Positions 58,158-64,000 of a stretch of DNA of 64,000 nucleotides are shown here, in pieces. Within the stretch, counting starts at the first letter, position 1, and every line of letters begins with the position of its first letter. The stretch covers positions 372,001-436,000 of the forward strand of contig NZ_RKLN01000003.1 in NCBI RefSeq assembly GCF_004011835.1. The letters are read 5' to 3'. A model generated the notes under the pieces. The model had not been told where the DNA came from and searched no databases. It worked only from the letters and a program-made list of their open reading frames with translations. Origin of the DNA: Rhodococcus spongiicola (GTDB taxonomy: Bacteria > Actinomycetota > Actinomycetes > Mycobacteriales > Mycobacteriaceae). The position numbers and the translations under genes are program-made.

Positions 58158-59255
58158 TCAGGATTCTGGCCGCTCCCCGTCGAAGAGATCCAACTGCGGT
58201 TCGCGTGGGCGCACTTCTATACCCCCCATCGCGGCGTCGGGAGGCGGGGTCAGCCCCAACTGGGCCCACGCCGCCGCCGTCGCGACCCGGCCACGTGGAG
58301 TGCGGGCGATCATTCCGGCGCGCACCAGGAACGGCTCGCACACCTCCTCCACCGTGCTCGGCTCTTCCCCGACCGCGACCGCGAGCGTCGACACCCCGAC
58401 CGGACCACCACCGAAGCTACGAACCAAGGCGCCGAGAACGGCGCGGTCCAGACGATCCAGTCCAAGCGGATCGACGTCGTACACCGCGAGAGCTGCCTTC
58501 GCGATGTCGCGGGTGACGACGCCGTCGGCACGAACCTCTGCGTAGTCCCGCACACGACGCAACAACCGGTTCGCGATACGGGGCGTGCCGCGTGATCGAC
58601 TCGCGATCTCCGCGCCGGCCTCCTCACCGAGATCGACACCGAGAATGCCCGCCGAGCGCAGCAGAATCCGCTGCAGCTCCCCCGGCTCGTAGAAGTCCAT
58701 GTGGGCGGTGAACCCGAAACGGTCGCGCAGAGGGCCCGTAAGCGCACCCGACCGAGTTGTCGCACCGACGAGCGTGAACGGCGCGATATCGAGCGGAATG
58801 GACGTCGCACCCGGCCCCTTGCCGACGACCACGTCGACGCGGAAGTCCTCCATCGCGAGGTACAACATCTCCTCGGCCGGCCGAGCTATCCGGTGGATCT
58901 CGTCGATGAACAGCACGTCGCCCTCGACCAGGTTGCTCAACATCGCAGCCAGGTCGCCGGCCCGCTCCAACGCCGGACCCGAGGTCAGCCGCAGCGAGGT
59001 CCCGAGTTCGGCGGCGATGATCATCGCCATACTCGTCTTGCCGAGACCGGGCGGGCCCGACAGGAGAATGTGATCCGGTGTGCCGCCACGCATCTTCGCG
59101 CCCGCCAGCACCAACTGGAGTTGCTCGAGCACGCGCGGTTGACCGATGAAGTCGTCCAGGTCCTTCGGCCGCAGACTGGCCTCGATCTCACCGTCCGACG
59201 CGACGAAGTCGGCCGTGACGGCGGATTCGTCCCCCGACTCCGTATCGAAGTTCAT
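58158..59255 (-). CDS. ruvB: Holliday junction branch-migration helicase RuvB
   Basis: Hexameric AAA+ motor of RuvAB. The 365-residue product has [20 protein letters not shown], Walker [12 protein letters not shown], Walker [15 protein letters not shown], sensor [18 protein letters not shown] and the winged-helix end ([34 protein letters not shown]). ATG at 59255 overlaps the ruvA stop (ATGA). Confidence 0.98.
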   Translation of the reverse strand: MNFDTESGDESAVTADFVASDGEIEASLRPKDLDDFIGQPRVLEQLQLVLAGAKMRGGTPDHILLSGPPGLGKTSMAMIIAAELGTSLRLTSGPALERAGDLAAMLSNLVEGDVLFIDEIHRIARPAEEMLYLAMEDFRVDVVVGKGPGATSIPLDIAPFTLVGATTRSGALTGPLRDRFGFTAHMDFYEPGELQRILLRSAGILGVDLGEEAGAEIASRSRGTPRIANRLLRRVRDYAEVRADGVVTRDIAKAALAVYDVDPLGLDRLDRAVLGALVRSFGGGPVGVSTLAVAVGEEPSTVEEVCEPFLVRAGMIARTPRGRVATAAAWAQLGLTPPPDAAMGGIEVRPREPQLDLFDGERPES

Positions 59256-59854
59256 CGTGTCTTACCCAGCAGTGCGAGTGCCGATCGCAGCACCGTGGCC
59301 GTCGCGGCATCCGGGTTGGTTGCAACGACGGTGTCCGTGGTCTTTTCGGCCTGATCGAGACGGAAACCCAGTCCCGTCAACGCTTCGACGACCTGACCGC
59401 GCACCGCACTCGACGTGCCCGACGCCGCCCCTGGCATCTCGCCCGCGCCGGGCTCCGCGACGACCTTGTCCCGAAGTTCGACGACCATGCGCTCGGCACC
59501 GCGCTTGCCGATGCCCGGGACCCTGGTGAGGGCGGTCACGTTGCCCTCGGCAAGCGCGCTACGCAGTGCCTCCGGCTCGAGCACCGAAAGGATTGCCATC
59601 GCGAGCCGCGGACCGACGCCGGAGACCGTCTGCAGGAGGCCGAACAGCTCCCGCGATTCGTTGTCGGCGAAGCCGTACAGCGTCATCGAGTCCTCGCGGA
59701 CGATCATCGACGCCAACAGGCGGGACTCCTGCCCTCGGCGAAGCGTCGCCAGCGTGGCGGGAGTCGTGTTGAGCCGGTAGCCGACGCCTGCAGCCTCGAT
59801 CACCGCGTGGTCCAACCCGATCTCGACAACCTCACCTCGTACCGAAGCGATCAT
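59252..59854 (-). CDS. ruvA: Holliday junction-binding protein RuvA
   Basis: Tetrameric junction-binding partner of RuvB. The 200-residue product has the OB-fold domain ([20 protein letters not shown]), two HhH motifs ([37 protein letters not shown]) and the C-terminal RuvB-binding domain ([17 protein letters not shown]). ATG at 59854 overlaps the end of ruvC by 23 bases. Confidence 0.97.
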   Translation of the reverse strand: MIASVRGEVVEIGLDHAVIEAAGVGYRLNTTPATLATLRRGQESRLLASMIVREDSMTLYGFADNESRELFGLLQTVSGVGPRLAMAILSVLEPEALRSALAEGNVTALTRVPGIGKRGAERMVVELRDKVVAEPGAGEMPGAASGTSSAVRGQVVEALTGLGFRLDQAEKTTDTVVATNPDAATATVLRSALALLGKTR

Positions 59855-60446
59855 CTGTCCCTGCCTTTCCGGCCGACTTGCCACCGCGGTCCGCCCTGGT
59901 GCCCTTGAGCCGCATCTCGTATCGCCGCTTCTGCTCGGCCGCTACGGCCTCCGCGGCAGCAATCCGATCGAGCATCGGGGCGCGCCAACAATGACAGACC
60001 GCAAGCGCGAGCGCGTCGGCCGCGTCGGCGGGCTTTGGCGCGGCGTCGAGTCCCAGGATCCGGGTGACCATCGCGGTGACCTGCTTCTTGTCGGCGCCTC
60101 CACTACCTGTAACCGCGGCTTTGACCTGGCTCGGTGTATGGAAGCACACCCGAATCCCCCGTTTGGCGGCTGCGAGCGCCACGACCCCGCCTGCCTGCGC
60201 GGTACCCATCGCTGTCCGCACATTGTGCTGCGAGAACACCCGCTCGACCGCGACGACGGTGGGCCGGTACCGGTCGAGCCAGTCATCGACCGCATCCGAG
60301 ATCCGTAGCAGGCGAGACGCGAGTTCCATGTCCGGCGGAGTGCGCACGACGTCGACCGCGACCGGCTTGACGTCACGCCCCCGGCCAGCATCCACGACAC
60401 CGAAACCGCACCGCGTAAGACCGGGATCGACACCCAGAACACGCAC
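59832..60446 (-). CDS. ruvC: Holliday junction resolvase RuvC
   Basis: Cuts Holliday junctions. The 204-residue product has [19 protein letters not shown] (Asp7), [22 protein letters not shown] (Glu), [16 protein letters not shown] and [14 protein letters not shown] (last acidic residues). A basic C-terminal extension of about 30 residues ([21 protein letters not shown]) exceeds E. coli RuvC. GTG at 60446 with GAGGTGGGC before it. Heads ruvC-ruvA-ruvB; a LexA box lies just upstream. Confidence 0.97.
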   Translation of the reverse strand: MRVLGVDPGLTRCGFGVVDAGRGRDVKPVAVDVVRTPPDMELASRLLRISDAVDDWLDRYRPTVVAVERVFSQHNVRTAMGTAQAGGVVALAAAKRGIRVCFHTPSQVKAAVTGSGGADKKQVTAMVTRILGLDAAPKPADAADALALAVCHCWRAPMLDRIAAAEAVAAEQKRRYEMRLKGTRADRGGKSAGKAGTDDRFGTR

Positions 60447-60468
60447 GCGCCCACCTCTCGCACTATCT

Positions 60469-60484
60469 CCGAACAGCTGTTCGA
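60469..60484 (-). promoter_or_regulatory. LexA (SOS) box upstream of ruvC
   Basis: ccgaacagctgttcga matches the mycobacterial/actinobacterial SOS box TCGAAC-N4-GTTCGA at 11 of 12 fixed positions. It lies 23-38 bases upstream of the ruvC start. DNA-damage induction of ruvCAB through LexA is the natural reading. Confidence 0.85.
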
Positions 60485-60543
60485 TCATAGCGGAGGTGGG
60501 CGCATGATCGCCGACCAACACGCAGTTGGTGCACCGCCTGCGA

Positions 60544-61296
60544 CTAGGCGTCGAGTTCGGCGAGGACCTCGTCCGAGACGTCGATATTGGTGTAGACGTT
60601 CTGGACGTCGTCGGAGTCCTCGAGCGCGTCCACGAGCTTGAACACCTTGCGCGCGCCGTCCGCATCGACCGGCACCTCGACGGATGCTCGGAAGTCCGGG
60701 TCAGCCGACTCGTACTCGATGCCTGCCTCGACGAGTGCGGTACGAACCGGAATCAGGTCACCGGCCTCGCAGACGATCTCGAAGGACTCGCCAAGATCAT
60801 TGATCTCTTCGGCGCCGGCCTCGAGCACGACTTCCAAGAGGTCGTCCTCGCTGCGACCATTCTTCTCGAGCATCACGACGCCCTTGCGGGTGAACAGATA
60901 GGAGACCGAACCGGGATCGGCCATGTTGCCACCATTGCGGGTCATCGCGGTCCGCACCTCGCCGGCAGCGCGGTTGCGATTGTCCGTGAGGCACTCGATG
61001 AGAACCGCCACGCCATTCGGCCCGTAGCCCTCGTACATGATGGTCTGCCAATCGGCGCCGCCGGCTTCCTCACCGCCACCGCGCTTACGGGCCCGCTCGA
61101 TGTTGTCATTGGGGACCGAGCTCTTCTTGGCCTTTTGGATGGCGTCGAACAGCGTCGGATTACCCGCCGGATCGCCGCCACCCGTGCGTGCCGCCACCTC
61201 GATGTTCTTGATCAGCTTTGCGAACATCTTGCCGCGCTTGGCGTCGATCACGGCCTTCTTGTGCTTGGTGGTGGCCCATTTGGAGTGGCCGCTCAT
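60544..61296 (-). CDS. YebC/PmpR-family protein
   Basis: A 250-residue protein of the YebC family, known as transcription factors in some bacteria and, in others, aids to translation of proline-rich stretches. It starts [37 protein letters not shown] and carries [12 protein letters not shown]-like [17 protein letters not shown] and the three-domain layout of the family. ATG at 61296 with GGAAGGGG upstream. First in the direction yebC-ruvC; divergent from the Ag85-like gene. Confidence 0.95.
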   Translation of the reverse strand: MSGHSKWATTKHKKAVIDAKRGKMFAKLIKNIEVAARTGGGDPAGNPTLFDAIQKAKKSSVPNDNIERARKRGGGEEAGGADWQTIMYEGYGPNGVAVLIECLTDNRNRAAGEVRTAMTRNGGNMADPGSVSYLFTRKGVVMLEKNGRSEDDLLEVVLEAGAEEINDLGESFEIVCEAGDLIPVRTALVEAGIEYESADPDFRASVEVPVDADGARKVFKLVDALEDSDDVQNVYTNIDVSDEVLAELDA

Positions 61297-61598
61297 TCGT
61301 GGGAGCCCCTTCCTGCAGCATCCCGTGGGCAGATACGACAAATCCCACGGCAAACGACTGCACAATTGTCGGAGGCTCGATGCTACCTGTCTGCGTTCAG
61401 CCACCGGGTACGCCGTATCCTCGGGGAGGTCACGATCTGGTTGAAGTTGCGGTGTTTCGAGGACAGCTGATCCGGCGCAATGCAGCCTTCCAGGAACAGC
61501 CCTGGTGTGACCTCGAGTACGGCGGAAAGGCATTCTTGCGTGCGGGGGCATGCGGAAATGCGAACGCGGAGATCGTTTTTTGGGGGGAAGGCGAGCGA
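61297..61598. other. Divergent intergenic region between yebC and the Ag85-like gene
   Basis: About 300 bases without a gene I can support. It must hold promoters for both neighbours. A poly-T then poly-G tract (gttttttggggggaagg, 61575-61591) ends about eight bases before the Ag85-like ATG and includes its ribosome-binding purines. No clear palindrome or RNA element was seen. Confidence 0.6.
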
Positions 61599-62585
61599 AT
61601 GCGCATTCAGCGACCAGGATTCACCAGACGTTTGCGGCAGCGATTGATCGCGATTGCGGCGGCGACTCTCCTGCTCCCCACTCTCGCGGTCGTCAGCGGT
61701 ACCTCGATGGCCGGCGCCGTTCCCAAGGGCGGCTACGAGGAGGTCTTCGTCGACTCGACGATGGGGCCGATCAAGGTGCAGATCCAGTGGGCCGCCCGCG
61801 GCGGCAATGCTGCCCTGTATCTGCTCGACGGCCTGCGCGCCCGCGACGACAAGAACGCGTGGTCGTTCGAGACGAATGCTCTCCAGCAATTCCGCAGGGA
61901 CAACATCACGCTCGTGATGCCCGTCGGCGGCCAGTCCAGCTTCTATTCGGATTGGTACGCACCCAGCAATATCAACGGACAGAAGATCACCTACAAGTGG
62001 GAGACCTTCCTCACCGAGGAACTGCCTGCCTACCTCGCGACCCGGGGCGTCTCCCGGTCCAACAACGCCGTCGTGGGTCTGTCGATGGGCGGCTCGGCCG
62101 CACTGACGCTGGCGGCATACCACAAGGATCAGTTCAAGTTCGCGGGCTCCTTCTCCGGCTATCTCAACATCTCTGCACCCGGCATGCGTGAGGCGATCCG
62201 TGTCGCCATGCTGGACGCCGGCGGCTTCAACGTCGACTCGATGTGGGGTCCGCCGTGGAGCACTGCGTGGCTTCGAAACGATCCGTTCGTCTTCGCCCCA
62301 CTGCTTCGTGGGACCTCGCTGTACATCTCGTCCGGTAACGGCCTCATGGGCGAGTTCGACAACCCGGTCGGCTTCGTCGGATCATTCAACACCTCGACTG
62401 CGATGGGCCTCGAGGCGATCGCATTGGCGAACACGAGGGCGTTCCAGCTGAAGATGGACTCGCTCGGCATCCCTGCGACATACGACTTCACCAATGCCGG
62501 AACGCACTCCTGGGCGTATTGGGCCGAAGAGCTGTGGAAGGCACGCCCGCAGATCCTCCACGCCCTGAACGCTCAGTGGTCCTGA
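61599..62585 (+). CDS. Antigen-85-like mycolyltransferase/esterase
   Basis: An exported alpha/beta-hydrolase of 328 residues. Signal peptide about 1-40 ([25 protein letters not shown], cleavage near AGAVP). Family motifs: [54 protein letters not shown], the nucleophile in [11 protein letters not shown] (Ser162) and the catalytic histidine in [14 protein letters not shown]. Such enzymes transfer mycolic acids to trehalose or arabinogalactan. This predicts a mycolate-containing envelope. ATG at 61599 after GGGGGGAAGG. The stop codon lies in a 17-bp tandem repeat. Confidence 0.93.
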   Translation: MRIQRPGFTRRLRQRLIAIAAATLLLPTLAVVSGTSMAGAVPKGGYEEVFVDSTMGPIKVQIQWAARGGNAALYLLDGLRARDDKNAWSFETNALQQFRRDNITLVMPVGGQSSFYSDWYAPSNINGQKITYKWETFLTEELPAYLATRGVSRSNNAVVGLSMGGSAALTLAAYHKDQFKFAGSFSGYLNISAPGMREAIRVAMLDAGGFNVDSMWGPPWSTAWLRNDPFVFAPLLRGTSLYISSGNGLMGEFDNPVGFVGSFNTSTAMGLEAIALANTRAFQLKMDSLGIPATYDFTNAGTHSWAYWAEELWKARPQILHALNAQWS

Positions 62586-62633
62586 ACGCCCAGTGGTCTT
62601 GAACGCCCAGTGGTCTTGAACGCCCAGTGGTGA
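62566..62633 (+). repeat. 17-bp x4 tandem repeat spanning the stop of the Ag85-like gene
   Basis: Four head-to-tail units from 62566: tgaacgctcagtggtcc, tgaacgcccagtggtct (twice), tgaacgcccagtggtga. The first unit codes for the last residues (LNAQWS) and the second unit begins with the TGA stop, so three copies trail the gene. It ends 12 bases before the pdxT stop on the other strand. Confidence 0.95.
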
Positions 62634-62645
62634 CGGGTGCGGCTG

Positions 62646-63251
62646 TCAGTTACCCCGCACCATGTCCACGAACAGACGGTGAACTCGGAGGTCGCCGGTG
62701 ACCTCGGGGTGGAACGAGGTCGCGAGAACATCATCCTGCCGAACGGCCACGATGTGCCCCTCGGCGGGACCTTCCGGCACCCGCGCAAGCACGTCGACGC
62801 CCGCCCCCGCCTGCTCGACCCACGGTGCTCGGATGAACACCGCACGCACTGGACCTCCGTCTATGCCGGCGAAATCCAGATCCGCCTCGAACGAGTCCAC
62901 CTGACGGCCGAACGCATTCCGTCTCACGGTGATGTCCAGCCCGTTGAGGTGTTCGGCGTCCGGGCGGGTGTCGAGAATCTCGCTCGCGAGCAGGATCATT
63001 CCCGCGCACGACCCGTACGCGGGCATGCCGGCCTTCAACCGGGCGCGCAGTGGCTCGAGCAAATCGAAAACCGTCAGCAGACGACTCATAGTCGTCGATT
63101 CGCCGCCCGGAATCACAAGTCCATCCACGGATTCGAGCTCCGACACCCTCCGCACGCCGATGCCCCGCGCCCCACAGGATTCGACTGCCGCGAGGTGCTC
63201 ACGAACGTCTCCCTGCAAAGCGAGTACGCCGACGGTCGGTTGGTTTGCCAC
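62646..63251 (-). CDS. pdxT: Pyridoxal 5'-phosphate synthase glutaminase subunit PdxT
   Basis: Supplies ammonia to PdxS for vitamin B6 synthesis. The 201-residue product has [32 protein letters not shown], the nucleophile in [11 protein letters not shown] (Cys82), FIRAPWVE and the catalytic His-Glu in [13 protein letters not shown] at 63251 with AGGA ten bases upstream. PdxS is not next to it in this window. Upstream lies a 24-bp triple repeat. Confidence 0.96.
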   Translation of the reverse strand: MANQPTVGVLALQGDVREHLAAVESCGARGIGVRRVSELESVDGLVIPGGESTTMSRLLTVFDLLEPLRARLKAGMPAYGSCAGMILLASEILDTRPDAEHLNGLDITVRRNAFGRQVDSFEADLDFAGIDGGPVRAVFIRAPWVEQAGAGVDVLARVPEGPAEGHIVAVRQDDVLATSFHPEVTGDLRVHRLFVDMVRGN

Positions 63252-63327
63252 TGATGAAAGTCCTGAACTGCTCGACGCCTCTGACACGAAAACGTTATCA
63301 GCAGGCGCCCACGGTCCCGTTGCCCAC

Positions 63328-63399
63328 TGTCCGGCGGACACCATCCAGATCTGTCCGGCGGACACCATCCAGACCTGTCCGGCGGACAACATCCAGGTG
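63328..63399. repeat. 24-bp x3 tandem repeat with palindromic core upstream of pdxT
   Basis: tgtccggcggaca recurs at 63328, 63352 and 63376, exactly 24 bases apart, each followed by a near-identical accatccag spacer. The core has inverted arms TGTCC/GGACA. It lies about 77-150 bases upstream of the pdxT start, between pdxT and the thioesterase gene. Regularly spaced dyads on the same DNA face suggest a cooperative binding site, but simple tandem expansion is equally possible. Confidence 0.85.
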
Positions 63400-63427
63400 A
63401 GGGGGCCGCGTGCGCAGGGGCATGCGA

Positions 63428-64000
63428 TCAGTCCTGCCGCAGCAGGCGGGTCAGCCCCTCCTGCACTACCGCCGCAACGAGGTTGCCACTGCGATCGAAG
63501 ATCCGTCCCTGCGTCAGCGCGCGCCCGAATCCCGCGGACGGCGAGGTCTGGTCGTAGAGCAACCAGTCGTCGGCGCGGAAGGGCCGCATGAACCACAAGG
63601 CGTGGTCGAGCGACGCGCTCTGGATCTGCGCGTCGGGGTGAATGGTACTGGCCGACCCCAGCAGGGTCATGTCACTCATGTACGCGAGCGTGCAGACGTG
63701 GAAGACCGGATCGTCAGGAAGTGCCTCGCGCGAGCGGAACCAAACCTGTTGCTGGACGGTGACACTGGGTTTGCGAGCGATCCGGTCGGCCGGAACGTAT
63801 CGCAGATCCCAGTCCGCCCACTCGCGGAACTCCCAGGAAATCTCCTCCGAGACCAACGTCGACGCATCGGGCAGGTCCTCCGGCGCCGGCACGGGCGGCA
63901 TCTCGTCTGCGTGCACGATGCCCTCGTCGAATACATGGAACGACGCCGACATCGTGAAAATCGCCTGCCCGTCCTGAACAGCCGTCACCCGGCGGGTAGC
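63428..64000 (-). CDS. Acyl-CoA thioesterase II (TesB family), partial at the right edge
   Basis: The minus-strand frame runs off the window, so the N-terminal hotdog domain is cut. Visible: [22 protein letters not shown] at the edge, then the second hotdog domain with [56 protein letters not shown], the standard TesB C-terminus including the catalytic Asp region (LDHALWF) and Thr-Ser/Gln residues. Hydrolyses medium- and long-chain acyl-CoAs. Upstream of pdxT in the same direction. Confidence 0.92.
   Translation of the reverse strand, partial: ATRRVTAVQDGQAIFTMSASFHVFDEGIVHADEMPPVPAPEDLPDASTLVSEEISWEFREWADWDLRYVPADRIARKPSVTVQQQVWFRSREALPDDPVFHVCTLAYMSDMTLLGSASTIHPDAQIQSASLDHALWFMRPFRADDWLLYDQTSPSAGFGRALTQGRIFDRSGNLVAAVVQEGLTRLLRQD

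Noticed and set aside
62566-63399. CRISPR array near pdxT
   Set aside because: The repeats are head-to-tail tandem copies without unique spacers, and no cas genes are present.

Overview
The window is high-GC actinobacterial chromosome. Gene order and content point to the order Mycobacteriales, closest in style to Rhodococcus/Prescottella. Evidence: a mihF-type integration host factor, an Ag85-like mycolyltransferase, an EspC/WXG-type ESX substrate pair, a PriA without helicase motifs, and the same pyr, aro and ruv-sec-rel neighbourhoods that I recall from Mycobacterium tuberculosis. The species cannot be fixed from the sequence alone. Most genes lie on the minus strand; operons read from high to low coordinates.

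Region 1 (1-14,880) is one long minus-strand block: pyrR-pyrB-pyrC-(PH-like membrane protein)-carA-carB-pyrF makes UMP, then mihF-gmk-rpoZ-coaBC-metK-priA (priA is cut by the left edge). Adjacent pyr genes overlap by 1-4 bases. A PyrR-binding hairpin sits directly beside the pyrR Shine-Dalgarno. Region 2 (14,980-27,200) is a second minus-strand block: alaS-ruvX-mltG-aroE-aroC-aroK-aroB-aroQ, a plus-strand membrane gene, then pepQ-efp-nusB and a strong hairpin terminator. Region 3 (27,350-33,530) holds a deletion scar joining an AraC-gene remnant to a VOC-gene remnant, then rarA, a 42-residue Cys-rich protein, a LmbE-like deacetylase, an APH-like phosphotransferase and aspS.

Region 4 (33,790-44,070) is the most accessory part: an acyl-CoA-synthetase-like enzyme, an AI-2E family permease, a Rv2578c-type radical SAM protein, an M23 peptidase whose long leader resembles a c-di-AMP (ydaO) riboswitch, a TetR regulator, an EspC-like/WXG-like pair behind a perfect palindrome, and a convergent large LuxR-family ATPase regulator. 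Region 5 (44,070-49,745): hisS, a glyoxalase-II-like hydrolase, two tandem extracytoplasmic cyclophilins and a NYN-domain protein. Region 6 (49,790-64,000): yebC-ruvC-ruvA-ruvB-yajC-secD-secF-lipoprotein-apt-rel, with a LexA box before ruvC; then an Ag85-like esterase, pdxT and a tesB-type thioesterase cut by the right edge.

A recurring theme is short tandem repeats (6-24 bp units), both in genes (in-frame tails) and between genes. Two 17-bp arrays run across the stop codon of a gene (aspS and the Ag85-like gene), and a third lies between ruvB and yajC. I saw no tRNA or rRNA gene, insertion sequence, prophage or CRISPR array.
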